A stretch of DNA of 64,000 nt from Selaginella moellendorffii (Eukaryota; Streptophyta; Lycopodiopsida; Selaginellales; Selaginellaceae): positions 71,939 through 135,938 of the forward strand of contig NW_003314346.1 of NCBI RefSeq assembly GCF_000143415.4. Reading direction: 5' to 3'. Below the pieces are notes generated by a model that was given only the letters and a program-made list of their open reading frames with translations, was not told the DNA's origin and did no database searches. Shown here in pieces: positions 11,184-24,100 of the stretch. Within the stretch, counting starts at the first letter, position 1. Every line of letters starts with the position of its first letter. The position numbers were made by a program, and so were the translations under genes.

Positions 11184-14100
11184 TCCGCTTCGTAGTGTTA
11201 TCCTATGGTAAATCACCATAGGATAAATGCGCGACAATGGTGAGACTCACTTGGTATCAGAGGATGAGTCTCAGCGAGTACTATTCAATGAGATTGGGCA
11301 ACTAGTCTCGTTGCATACGCAGAGATGAGAACGATGATCCGAGTGGGTACACGTTTGGGTGCAAAGAGTTCGCAATCGTTCCTTGGGTATGGATTCGGTT
11401 ACCTTATTGTACCTTATGATGTGAGCTTGCGCTTGGGCTCATAGGATGGATCTGAGTTGTTCCGGTACAATGAGTTTAAGCTTGAGCTCGTGAGTGAGGC
11501 ACATTAGCAACTCGAGGTTACACTTTGAGTTGGCAGGATTAATGTTAGCCTATTGTTGGTTCCATGAGTTGTTCCATGTACCATGGGTGAAAATAAACTT
11601 TCCTTGAGTTTGCTATGAGTAGCAAATAGGCTAGTCCGTAGCTGTTTAGCACGGCACTAGTGGATCCTTCCTAGGCATGATTATAAGTGGATCAATCAAG
11701 ACTATAGGGATTAATCTATTGGTTCAAGTAATCATGGCCGTGCTCTCTCATAAACTTTTCTTCAATTGAACTGAAGGCAGTGCGAAAGCAAGCTTGAGGT
11801 TTGGTCAAAGATTAGACCGAAAAAAGAGTCATCGGGGATGGAGGATCAAATACGTAAATCATTTTCTCTTCTTGGAAAGATGATTCGCAAAGAGGTGTTA
11901 ACTCATTGCTTGTGTTCACATTATGCAATCAAGAGTCCCTACCTTGATGCATGTTGGAAATGATGGTCTTACAAGTGGTGAGTTATGGGATGGATAGCGG
12001 TGAAGCGCTAAACCATTTTATCTAAGCTTGCTATTGGAAGACTTGGGTTGCAATGCTCAATTCTTTTCCGGGGAACCTTGCTATTGCTCCTTGAGTAGCT
12101 TGGTGTTGGAATAGTTTTGAGATTGGTCAGGAAGAGAGTGGCATAAGCTTGTCTGTGTTGTGAACAAAAGTTAGTGGTGTTGGGTGTCGTAAACCTCTAT
12201 TGGTGGAGTGTGGCATTTATGTTGCATTTTGTCGAATCGAGTTGGCATTTGATACTCACATAAACGTTTGAAGTAATGACATAAGCCTTGCTCATTGTGT
12301 TACTCAATTGATGATCAAGTCATTGTGATTTATATCATAACCATGTGATAATGAGCAATGTATTTACGAAGTTGCTTGGTTAAATGATGATCAACCCCAA
12401 AGTGGTTGATGGAGAAGCTAGTCTACTTGCACGAAGTAGCATTGTAGTAGCTTTGACTGGATTCTCAATAGTGGTCCATTATGCTAAGCTTATGTTGGTA
12501 CCTTGTTTCCTTGAGGGTTTGCCCATAAGGTGTTGGGAATGGGTTGTAGCATTCATTTGCTATAGCTCATCTGTTGATCCGTTAGCACTTGGAGTAAATT
12601 GTTGGATGGAGAAGATGTGTAGTTGGGGCATTGATATCACTAGCACTTGTGTTAGTGGAAGTGGCATTGTTATTTCAAGTGATGAGGAATTTTCCTTGGA
12701 CCTTGATTTTTCCATGTCATTTTTCTTGTTAGTGTTTTGGCTTCACATTGGATCTTGAAGGTGATTGAAGAAGAGTGTTAGTGCAATATGGATATCCGAA
12801 GAAGTGGTCTTTGTGATCAAGCCTTGGATGTTCATTTTGCACTTTGCGGATATCAGTGTTAGATAACGGTTAAATGGGCAAAGATGTTCGATGCTTAGAC
12901 GTATTCTTGGATCATGAGAATTTGTGTTGAGGTGAGCCTATGTGAAGTTGTTTGTAGGAGGAAGTTGGTTGAGTCTTGAAAGTTTGCAATCCTAGACTGA
13001 GAGTCATTCTTTCTCTAGGATGGGAAATTTTCCACAAATTTTCTTAGACTTTTCCAATGGCTGATCTGTTGGTCATTTTGCTCGAAAACCATTCCGTTTT
13101 CGTAAGCCAGTACAAACTATTGAAGGGGTTGGAGTTGGCTTCGGTTGGCTTAAACCTTAGTAAGTAGTTTGTATGATGCGACCCGAAAGGGATGCTGACT
13201 TTTGGGGCTAAGGCAATTGAGTTGGATAGAGTCTGGAGTTAGTGTAGGAAAGTGGCCGTTGCGCTTTTCTAAGAAAGGTGACTCTTATGCCTTTCTTTTG
13301 TAGCATTATGCTCGGTGGCAGGTTGCACCTTGCATTTCGCTAAGACTCTATGAGAGTAGTGAGCTCTCACTGATCTTGACTTAGTCTTGGTAGCCCTGCA
13401 CCTTGGCTGAGGATGGTGATGTCCAACTTAGTTGTTTGAGGTTGAGATGTTGGTACCCATACTATAGCTTTGTCTATGAGGAGGTTGTGTACCGATATGA
13501 GTCCATCTCATGGTCTTCACTTTAGTTTCGACTGAGTGTTGATCACATAGCTAGCCTCTTCAAGGCATGCTCAGAGCTATTGACTAAATGCATTGGTGAG
13601 CTTATTGCGGTTGAGTTGGATTCGAGTGGTCATTTAGTTTGTGCTTGTCCATGAACTTTTATCTCATGTTTGAGGTATTATGTTTATGCTAGATAAGTAT
13701 ATAACTTGATGACAAGAGTTGGTGTTTGGGTCTTGTGAAGGCAAGTTGAGGGGTGATTGTTAGTTGCTTTGCGACTAGTGATTACTTGTAGACTTCATCA
13801 AGGACTGTTGATACTTGCTTTGCTCGATGATGATTTAGCAGTGATGGGCTTGCTTTACCAGGTGGTGTTGCGGAGGATCATGTCGTTAGACTTACATGAG
13901 TTTTCATGTTGGCTTGTCGACTCTACCTCTGTCGATATCATTTGGTTACGTCTAGTCCGTAGTGTTGGATTTCATTGAGTCTTGGACGTGGTGAATCACT
14001 CCTTGATGATGTGTATCTGAAACTGAGTATTGCTGAAGGATTGGTCTTGGATACACACTAAGGTATCTTCGACTGTGGTTAGCTTGGTTGCTAGAAAGTT

Positions 14101-15554
14101 TTGAGTGGTGATTCACTCTAGCTTTCTTCTAGCTTTTGTCCTGATGTTGATGGCATTAAAGTGATGCCTTGTCATTGATGTTGTTGATATTGAGATTCGA
14201 GTGAAATGAGATATCCTTCCAAGGATTGATATTGAGTTTCATTAGTCCTGATGATAATAGTGTTGATGATTTGGCTATAGCTTTGTGTTGTTAGCATTCA
14301 TGCATTTGCTAGTTAGCAACTATATTGACGTTCAAATGAACTGAGTGGCAAGTTGAGTTAGTTGTGTTCTAGATGAGATTGTTTAGTAAGGGTTAAGCTT
14401 TGGCTTTTCCTTGAAAAGTGATTTAGTCGTGGACTATGCTAACTTTACGAGATGATGTGTTAGTGATTGATATTGAAGTGATTGAATCCTTGTTGGGATT
14501 TTAGTTGAAATATACCAATCATTGATGATTCTTCTTGTGCTTGCTATGAAGTGAGTTACGTCTTGCTATAGATGGATTCATGGAGGATCATTTAGTGATC
14601 ACTTGTTGAGCATAGCTCCATTGTGCTTAGCTTTTGGATTGATGCAGAAATGCTCTTCATTAGCTTTAGCATTATGAAGTTTGGCTTATGGATGTGTTGA
14701 GAAAGATGTTGTGGGTTGCATCACGATTTCTTCTTTCACATTGAAGTTAGCTTTTATGAGACTTGTGATCATTATTAGGCAAGACTTGGGTATAGGCTTC
14801 TTTGAGCTTTGGTTCTTGAGTTTTGTGCTCATTGTTCCATTTGTTAGAAGTTGTTGGGGAAAGCATTTTGGCTCATTAGCTTCGATGTTGAAGTTGGTTT
14901 TTGCATCTGGCAATCATTGGTGATGATTGACTATCATCTAGGGTAGTTGATTGTCCTTATCACAAGTTTTGCTTGATTATTGTTGGTTTGAAATTATTTG
15001 CTATTCTTCGGGATGGTAGATTCTTTCTTCAACGATGATTATACATCACTATATTGATGGGCTGATTGACGATCTTTCATGAGGTAGTCATGGGGTAGCT
15101 ACTGTCGACTGGTCACATAACCCGCCTCTCTGTCGATGTTCCTTATTCCGTGAAAGGGTGTGACCGTGTAAACAACTCTAAACTGCCTGTTGCCAGTAGT
15201 CTATCTAAACCTTACCGACGGGTTTGGTTTCTTTGCTCAGGAGGGTTGGGGCCTCTGGCTTCTCTCTCTATGTTCCTGCGGGCAGGGCATATCACACTTT
15301 TGTAGCTGGGTGACACCCAGAGCAGCAAGGGTGGCTGACTCCGTTGGTCATTTTCTTGTCGGCGACGGCCGGGAGGTGTCTGAGCTGGTAGCGCATCCAC
15401 GTTAGACAAAGAGGTTGCCCCCTAACTCATTTAAGTTGGTGCATTTCTCACATAGTGTGAGTACCGTGAACTTTTTCTGGAGTTGTTTCCTTGGCGGTAT
15501 TCTAGACTCGAGTATGCATCGACGAGGACGTCGATCTTCCCAAGGGGGGGAGAG
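11184..15554 (+). mobile_element. Family A LARD internal region, copy 3 (plus strand)
   Basis: This is the mirror image of 5,115-10,087. A short LTR tail (to about 11,222) is followed by an unusual 28-base stretch containing GCGCGACA, then the PBS TGGTATCAGAGG at 11,252-11,263. The internal region runs to the PPT AAGGGGGGGAGAG at 15,542-15,554, and a stem-loop (ATCGACG, loop AGGA, CGTCGAT) lies at 15,518-15,535. No retrotransposon protein is encoded. Confidence 0.85.
12384..12758 (+). CDS. Small ORF kept in family A (124 aa), copy 3
   Basis: Same frame as 2,489-2,836, extended at the C-terminus by a frame change near the end (FSMSFFLLVFWLHIGS). Unknown product, hydrophobic; may be only a chance open frame. 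Confidence 0.25.
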   Translation: MMINPKVVDGEASLLARSSIVVALTGFSIVVHYAKLMLVPCFLEGLPIRCWEWVVAFICYSSSVDPLALGVNCWMEKMCSWGIDITSTCVSGSGIVISSDEEFSLDLDFSMSFFLLVFWLHIGS

Positions 15555-16701
15555 TGTCGCGAATGTGACTTCAGGTATCGAAAGTTACCTGTCGGCTAGT
15601 CCTTACGGACACTCTTACCTTACTGCCATGACGGCAGGAGGTCGGTATTGCTGGACCCTTTATCAGTCCCTCTTGTGCTAGTGGAGTTAACTGGGCATTT
15701 CGAGTGTACTTAGACCGGACGAGCATAAGGACGGAATTCCTACGTGTTATTAGCTAAGCATACTTAGCCCGGTAAGGAGTTCCCGTCTCGTTTTGTCTTG
15801 CACTTGCTAGTGACAAGAACCCTCGCGTATTGAGATTAGTCCCTCAATATCGCTACATGATAGCTTACCGTGTCTGCCAAACACCCTCGCTATCATGCCC
15901 TTTGTGTTAGTCTCATTTCGGTCCCAAATGCTATTTATGGAAAGTGTTTAGATTCACTCATTTGGCATATCTACAGAATGTAGAGATCGGCCCGAACACA
16001 ATGGTGTTCGTCCCGTGTCCAAATTCACAATCTAGGGACATTCCATAATTAGTAAGTTTCGAGTTTGTCCCAGAGACTAACTCCTGATACTAAGGGAGGC
16101 TTGGGGTGAAAGCCCAAAGCGTGTGTTCCTCAAAGGGGGGGGGGCTATGGGGGGTTCCAAATGTATAGTAGGGATAGTGGGTAGGTCGGGCATGGCTGAC
16201 CAACCTGAGGCATAGTCTAGCTCCCGCTTGCGTGCCTGTCCTTGTTCTGCGTCCGGCTTGGGTCTAAGCCCAAGTTCCATTCCATGCTAGCTGGTGGAGT
16301 ACCCATATTCTCACGTTAGGCCACCGGTATGCCGAAATAGCGCCAGACTCCGTTTGGCTCCGTTTTGCGTGCTGGTCCTGGCATTGGGATGCTGGTTGCT
16401 CCAGGACTGTTCCAAGTCGCTCCGGGCTCCTGTCCCTTCGCTCCTTGGGCTATATGCTCGGGAGTTGCTCCGTGGTCCGGTTCCATCACTCCTTGGCGTC
16501 ACGCTTGGGAGTTTGGCACCGTTCCTTCGTTTAGTGGCCCAAGGCCCTGAACCTCGGGTTCCTATGGACACGTGGCACGGACACGTGGTATGTGACACGT
16601 GGCATCTGTCACGTGGCACAAAGAGGTTTTAGGTTCCGCTTCGTGGTGTTATCCTATGGTAAATCACCATAGGATAAAGGGTCAAAACCACGTGCGCTAC
16701 A
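15555..16701 (+). repeat. Family A LTR (plus strand)
   Basis: 1,147 bp from TGTCGCGAATG to GTGCGCTACA, directly after a PPT. It carries four G-boxes at about 16,567-16,617 in the form ACACGTGGC, and the 12-bp-arm hairpin near its 3' end. It is followed by a damaged PBS (TTTGGTATATGATAC). Confidence 0.9.
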
Positions 16702-17183
16702 TTTGGTATATGATACTTTCAACTTTATACCATCCATGCACTTATAACCCGCCTCTCTGTCAATGTTCTTTATTTCGTTGAAAGGGCGTGACCGTGTAAA
16801 CAACTCTAAACTGCCTGTTGACAGTAGTCTATCTAAACCTTACCGACGGGTTTGGTTTCTTTGCTCAGGAGGGTTGGGGCCTCTAGCTTCTCTCTCTATG
16901 TCCCTGCGGGCAGGGCATATCACACTTTTGTAAGCTGGGTGACTCCCAGAGCAGCAGGGGTGGCTGACTCCGTTGGTCATTTCCTTGTCGGCGACGGCCG
17001 AAAGGTGTCTGAGCTGGTAGCGCATCCACGTTAGACAAAGAGGTTGCCCCCTAACTCATTTAAGTTGGTGCATTTCTCACATAGTGTGAGTACCGTGAAC
17101 TTTTTCTGGAGTTGTTTCCTTGGCGGTATTCTAGACTCGAGTATGCATCGACGAGGACGTCGATTTTCCCAAGGGGGGGAGAG
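16702..17183 (+). mobile_element. Internally deleted family A copy 4
   Basis: Only 482 bp lie between two plus-strand LTRs: a PBS remnant, then a jump near 16,740 to the pre-PPT region, ending with the PPT at 17,171-17,183. About 4.5 kb has been lost relative to copy 3, leaving a TRIM-like miniature that still has both cis signals. Confidence 0.8.
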
Positions 17184-18326
17184 TGTCGCGAATGTGACTT
17201 CAGGTATCGAAAGTTACCTGTCGGCTAGTCCTTACGGACACTCTTACCTTACTGCCATGACGGCAGGAGGTCGGTATTGCTGGACCCTTTATTAGCCCCT
17301 CTTGTGCTAGTGGAGTTAACTGGGCATTTCGAGTGTACTTAGACCGGACGAGCATAAGGACGGAATTCCTACGTGTTATTAGCTAAGCATACTCGGCCTG
17401 GCTTTTAGTTCTCTTTTGCTCTGTCTTGCACTGGCTTGACAAGAACCCTCGCGTATTGAGATTAGTCCCTCAATAATGCTACATGATAGCTTACCGTGTC
17501 TGCCAAACACCCTCGCTATCATGCCCTTTGTGTTAGTCTCATTTCGGTCCCAAATGCTATTTATGGAAAGTGTTTAGATTCACTCATTTGGCATATCTAC
17601 GGAATGTAGAGATCGGCCCGAACACAATGGTGTTCGTCCCGTGTCCAAATTCGCAATCTAAGGACATTCCATATTTAGTAAGTTTCGAGTTTGTCCCAGA
17701 GACTAACTCCTGATACTAAGGGAGGCTTGGGGTGAAAGCCCAAAGCGTGTGTTCCTCAAGGGGGGGGGGGCTATGGGGGGTTCCAAATGTATAGTAGGGA
17801 TAGTGGGTAGGTCGGGCATGGCCGACCAACCTGAGGCATAGTCTAGCTCCCGCTTGCGTGCCTGTCCTTGTTCTGCGTCTGGCTTGGGTCTAAGCCCAAG
17901 TTCCATTCCATGCTAGTTGGTGGAGTACCCATATCCTCGCGTTAGGCCACCGGTATGCCGAAATAGCGCTAGACTCCGTTTGGCTCCGTTTTGCGTGCTG
18001 GTCCTGGCATTGGGATGCTGGTTGCTCCAGGACTGTTCCAAGTCGCTCCGGGCTCCTGTCCCTTCGCTCCTTGGGCTGTATGCTCGGGAGTTGCTCCGTG
18101 GTCCGATTCCATCACTCCTTGGCGTCACGCTTGGGAGTTTGGCACCGTTCCTTCGTTCAGTGGCCCAAGGCCCTGAACCTCGGGTTCCTATGGACACGTG
18201 GCACGGACACGTGGTATGTGACACGTGGCATCTGTCACGTGGCACAAAGAGGGTTTAGGTTCCGCTTCGTGGTGTTATCCTATGGTAAATCACCATAGGA
18301 TAAAGGGTAAAAACCACGTGCGCTAC
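17184..18326 (+). repeat. Family A LTR (plus strand), last base lost
   Basis: Begins TGTCGCGAATG and ends GTGCGCTAC, where it joins minus-oriented internal DNA (GTTTATGTGAG) at 18,327. The abrupt change of orientation marks a rearrangement junction. Confidence 0.85.
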
Positions 18327-19272
18327 GTTTATGTGAGTATCAAATGCCAACTCGATTTGACAAAATGCAACATAAATGCCACACTCCACCAATAGAGGTT
18401 TACGACACGCAACACCACTAACTTTTGTTCACAACACGGACAAGCTCATGCCACTCTCTTTCCGACCAAACTCAACACTAATCCAACACCAAGCTACTCA
18501 AGGAGCAATAGCAAGGTTCCCCGGAAAAGAATTGAGCATTGCAACCCAAGTCTTCCAATAGCAAGCTTAGACAAAATGGTTAGCATTTCACCACTATCCA
18601 TCCCACAACTCACCATTGTAAGACCACCATCTCCAACATGCGTCAAGATAGGGACTCTTGATTGCATGATGTGAACACAAACAATGAGTTAACACCTCGT
18701 TGCAAATCATCTCTCCAAGAAGAGAAAATGATTTACGTATTTGATCCTTCGTCCCTGATGACTCTCTTTTCGGTCTCATCTTTGACCAAACCTCAAGCTT
18801 GCTTTCGCACTGCCTTCAGTTCAATCCAAGAAAAGTTTATGAGAGAGCACGGCCATGATTACTTGAACCAATAGACTAATCCCTATAGTCTTGATTGATC
18901 CACTTATAATCACGCCTAGGAAGGATCCACTAGTGCCGTGCTAAACAGCTACGGACCAGCCTATTTGCCACTCATAGCAAACCCAGGGAGGTTTGCTTTC
19001 ACCCATGGTACATGGAACAACTCATGGAACCAACGATAGGCTAACATTAATCCTGCCAACTCAAAGTGTAACCTCGAGTTGCTAATGTGCCTCACTCACG
19101 AACTCAAGCTCAAACTCGTGTAAACGGAACATCTCCAAACCATCCTATGAGCCCAAGCGCAAGCTCACATCATAAGGTACAACAAGGTAACAATATCCAT
19201 ACCCAAGGAACCAATTGCGAAGCCTTTGCACCCAAACGTGTACCCACTCGGATCATCGTTTTCATCTCTGAG
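18327..19272 (-). mobile_element. Family A internal fragment
   Basis: Minus-oriented internal DNA equal to about 2,955-3,895 and 9,075-10,015. It stops short of its PBS at TTTTCATCTCTG, where a miniature element begins. Confidence 0.8.
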
Positions 19273-19780
19273 TTGGTATCGGAGCAAATGGCACGGGTTC
19301 GATTCCCATTGATTAGTGGCTACTTAAAAAGTATAATATACCCTTGAGCAAGGTATATTCCTACCCCTAAATTTGAAATCGTACGTATTGGGCATCCATG
19401 CGTACGTCCTTCCTCTTGTGTGGAGTATCCACGGACGAAGGTATCCACCGTGGGACTGCGGTACGGGTGGATGACTAGTTGCCTCACATGGAATAGCTGG
19501 TCTACACAATGGAAGGATTGGTAGATTGAGTGTGGAAATGGAGGTGCTGGTTCCCCTTGGCTCAGTAGGGGTTGTTAGTCAATAGTCAATGAGGACATTG
19601 ACATCTCTGAAGGGGGGGTGAGTGTAGCGCATGTGATCATGGGATGAGATTTGGATATACTGTCACCGTGGATCCTTGGAACCTTGGGAGATAAATGGGG
19701 ATAAAATAGCCACTAAGGGCTCTCGCATCAAGCAATTGCCCCTTTTCCAGTTGGCTTAAGGGGAGAGAGAGCCCCTTACA
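19273..19780 (+). mobile_element. Family C TRIM-like element (PBS to 3' LTR)
   Basis: A PBS-like TTGGTATCGGAGC (19,273-19,285) is followed about 320 bp later by a stem-loop (19,585-19,602), a PPT GAAGGGGGGGTGAG (19,609-19,622) and a 158-bp LTR TGTAGCGCATG...CCCCTTACA (19,623-19,780). This is the minimal layout of a terminal-repeat retrotransposon in miniature. The expected 5' LTR left of the PBS is absent, and the flanks are non-adjacent pieces of family A, so the piece is part of a mosaic rather than a clean insertion. No coding sequence is present. Confidence 0.65.
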
Positions 19781-20035
19781 ATTCCTCATCACTTGAAATA
19801 ACAATGCCACTTCCACTAACACAAGTGCTAGCAATGTTAATGCCTCAACTACACATCTTCTCCATCCAACAATCTACTCCAAGTGCTAACGGATCAACCG
19901 ACAAGCTATAGCAAATGAATGCTACAACCCTTTTCCAACACCTAATGGGCAAACTCAAGGAAACAAGGTACCAACTTAAGCTTAGCATAATGGACCACTA
20001 TAGAGAATCCAGTCAAAGCTACTACAAATACCAAA
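19781..20035 (-). mobile_element. Family A internal fragment
   Basis: Minus-oriented internal DNA equal to about 8,655-8,900. It is joined at about 20,025 (ACTACAA|ATACCAAA) to the PBS edge of the next LTR, so about 1.1 kb of the normal interval is missing. Confidence 0.8.
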
Positions 20036-21181
20036 TGTAGCGCACGTGGTTTTGACCCTTTATCCTATGGTGATTTACCATAGGATAACACCACGAAGCG
20101 GAACCTAAACCCTCTTTGTGCCACGTGACAGATGCCATGTGTCACATGCCACGTGTCCATGCCACGTGTCCACAGGAACCCAAGGTTCAGGGCCTTGAGC
20201 CACTGAACAAACGAACGGTGCCAAACTCCCAAGCGTGACGCCAAGGAGTGATGGAACCGGACCACGGAGCAACTCCTGAGCATATAGCCCAAGGAGCGAA
20301 GGGACAACAGCCCGAAGCGACTTGGAACAGTCCTGGAGCAACCAGCATACCAATGCCAGGACCAGCACGCAAAACGGAGCCAAACGGAGTCTGGCGCTAT
20401 TTCGGCATACCGGTGGCCTAACGTGAGGATATGGGTACTCCACCAGCTAGCATGGAATGGAACTTGGGCTTAGACCCAAGCCGGACGCAGAACAAGGACA
20501 GGCATGCAAGCGGGAGCTAGACTATGCCTCAGGTTGGTCGGCCATGCCCGACCTACCCACTATCCCTACTATACATTTGGAACCCCCCATAGCCCCCCCC
20601 CATTGAGGAACACACGCTTTGGGCTTTCACCCCAAGCTTCCCTTAGTATCAGGAGTTAGTCTCTGGGACAAACTCAAAACTTATTAAATATGGAATGTCC
20701 TTAGATTGCGAATTTGGACACAAGACGAACACCATTGTGTTCAGGCCGATCTCTACATTCCGTAGATATGCCAAATGAGCAAATCTGGACACTTTCCATA
20801 AATAGCATTTGGGACCGAAAGGAGACTAACACAAAGGGCATGATAGCGAGGGTGTTTGGCAGACACGGTAAGCTATCATGTAGCGATATTGAGGGACCAA
20901 TCTCAATACGCGAGGGTTCTTGTCAAGCCAGTGCAAGACAGAGCAAAAGAGAACTAAAAAGCCAGGCCAAGTATGCTTGGCTGAATAGACACTTAGGAAT
21001 TCCGTCCTTATGCTCATCCGGCCAAGTACAGATGCAAAGTCCAGTTTACTAACACTTGAACAAGAGGGGCTGATAAAGGGTCCAGCAATACCGACCTCCT
21101 ACCATCGTGGCAGTAAGGTAAGAGTGTCCGTAAGGACTGGTCGACAGGTAACTTTCGATACCCGAAGTCACATGCGCGACA
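20036..21181 (-). repeat. Family A LTR
   Basis: 1,146 bp with TG/CA ends on the minus strand (TGTCGCGCATG...GCGCTACA). It is the 3' LTR of the copy whose internal region follows at 21,182. Confidence 0.9.
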
Positions 21182-24100
21182 CTCTCCCCCCCTAGGGAAG
21201 ATCGACGTCCTCGTCGATGCATACTCCAGTCTAGAATACCGCCAAGGAAACAACTCCATAAAAAGTTCACGGTACTCACACTATGTGAGAAATGCACCAA
21301 CTTAAATGAGTTAAGGGGGTAACCTCTTTGTCTAACGCGGATGCGCTACCAGCTCAGACACCTCCCGGCCGTCGCCGACAAGGAAATGACCAACGGAGTT
21401 AGCCACCCTTGCTGCTCTGGGCGTCACCCAGCTACAAAAGTGTGATATGCCCTGCCCGCAGGAACATAGAGAGAGAAGCCAGAGGCCCCAACCCTCCTGA
21501 GCAAAGAAACCAAACCCGTCGGTAAGGTTTAGATAGACTACTGTCAACAGGCAGTTAGAGTTGTTTACACGGTCACGCCCTTTCAACGTAACAAGGAACA
21601 TCGACAGAGAGGCGGGTTATGTGACAAGTCGACAGTAGCTACCCCATGACTAGAGATTTCACCATGCACACGAAGTGCCGAAGCCAGTCTGCCTATACTG
21701 GCCCAAACTCAAAGATCAATGGATGGACAATATCAAAGTCAGAGACAATGATATCTGAGAAGCTTAATTACTAGTGATTATATCTTAGAGTAGAACACAA
21801 AAGTATTCTAAGCAAGTTATCATCCGATAAACCAGTAGTATTGTAGATAGGAACCACCAACAGATTATCATAATTTGGCAAACACAGGAATGACCATCCA
21901 ACAAAATTCAATAGCTAGTATATCATTAAGGAAACTCAATGATGAAACTTAACTATCGAAGATAGTAGACAGTAAGCCAACAACTTACTAGAGAGAACTC
22001 AAAGAACACAAAGTATCATTGACTAACAAGCACAATGCTCGCGAATGTATCACCTAAAGGAAATAACATCCAAATCTATCAAAACTAACTCGAGCAACAA
22101 TCAACAGAAGAAAATGAATGTGGTAAGACCAACAAACACTCATTCCTGCCAACTATCACAAAAGCCAATCTGAATAGATCCCAGCCAACAATACCAAGGA
22201 ACTCAAGTTGCCTAAGCAAGTGTCAGCAACATCCTACTGACGTCTCAAACCCAAGAGACCAATCCAGGCAAACCACAAAGAATATGTGGTATTGCGAAAA
22301 GGCATAAGCTATCAAAGAGAACAACTAACCATCATGAAAGATCATCAATCATTCCATCAATAAAGAGATGCATAATCATCGTTTAAGAAGGAATCCACCA
22401 TCCCGAAGAACGGCAAACCATTCTATACCAACAATAATCAAGCAAAACTTTTCGACATGGATAATCAATTATCCTAGATGATAGTCAATCATCACCAATG
22501 ATTGCTAGATGCAAATACTAACTTCAACATCAAAGCTAAAGAGCCAAAAAAATGCCTTCCCCAACAACTTTTAACAAATGGAACAATGAGCATAAAACTC
22601 AAAGAACCAAAGCTCGAAGAAGCCTATAGCTAAGTCTTGCTTAATAATGATCACGAGTCTCATAGAAGCTAACTTCAATGCTAAAGAAGAAATTATGGTG
22701 CAACCCACAATGTCTTCTTCAACACATTCATAAGCCAAACTTCATAATGCCAAAGCTAATGAAGAGCATTTCTGCATCAATCCAAAAGCTAAGCACAATG
22801 GAGCTATGCTCAACAAGTGATCACTAAATGATCCTCCATGAATCCATCTATAGCAAGACGTAACTCACTTCATAACAAGCACAAGAAAAATCATTAATGA
22901 TTGATATATCTCAATTGAAATCCAAGAAGGATTTAATCACTTCAATGCCAATCATTAACTCTTCCTCTCATAGAGGTAGCATTGTCCACGACTAAATCAC
23001 CTTTCAAGGAAAAGCTAAAGCTCAATCCTCTACTAAATAATCTCGTCTAGAACACTACTAACTCAACTTGCCACTCAGTTTGTTTGAACGTCAACACAGT
23101 TGCTAACTAGCAAATGCACGAATGCCAACAACATAAATCTATAGCCAAATCATCAACACTATATTCATCAAGACTAATGAAACTCAATATCAATCCTTAG
23201 AAGGATAGCTCATTTCACTCAAGTCTCAATATCAACAATGTCAACGACAAAGCATCACTTCAATGCCATCAACATCAGGACAAAGCTAGAAGAAAGCAAG
23301 AGTGAATCACCACTCGGAGCTTTCCAGCAACCAAGCTAACCAAAGTCGAAGATACTATACTTAGTATCCGAGACCAATCCGTTAGCAAAACTCAGTGACA
23401 GATAACACATCATCAAGGAGTGAATCACCACATCCAAGACTCAATGAAATCCAACACTATAGACCAAATGTAACCAAATGATATCGACAAAGGAATTGAC
23501 ATGCCACCATGGAAAAACCATGTCAGCCTAATGACACGATCCTCCGCAACACCATCCAGTAAAGCAAGCCCATCACTGCTAAATCATCATCGAGCAAAGC
23601 AAGTATCAACAGTCTTTTTGACAAAGTCTACAAGTAATCACTAGTCGCAAAGCAACTAACAATCACCCCTCAACTTGCCTTCACAAGACCCAAACACCAA
23701 CTTTTGTCATCAAGTTATATACTTATCTAGCATAAACATAATACCTCAAACATGAGATAAAAGTTCATGGACAAGCACAAACTAAATGACCACTCGAATC
23801 CAACTCAACCGCAATAAGCTCACCAATGCATTTAGTCAATAGCTCTGAGCATGCCTTGAAGAGGCTAGCTATGTGATCAACACTCAGTCGAAACTAAAGT
23901 GAAGACCATGAGATGGACTCATATCGGTACACAACCTCCTCATAGACAAAGCTATAGTACGGGTACCAACATCTCAGCTTGCAAACAACTAAGTTGGACA
24001 TCACCATCCTCAGCCAAGGCGTAGGGCCACTAAGACCAAATCAAGATCAGTGAGAGCTCACTACTCTCATAGAGTCTAACGTAATGCAAGGTGCAACCTG

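Noticed and set aside
10170-11237. Long frames across the N gap
   Set aside because: They consist mostly of unknown bases; the real sequence around them is LTR.
19273-19312. tRNA-like or SINE-like signal (TGGTATCGGAGC followed by GGGTTCGATTCCC)
   Set aside because: No foldable tRNA and no spacing of A and B boxes. The first part is a PBS complementary to tRNA-iMet, and the element ends in a PPT plus LTR.
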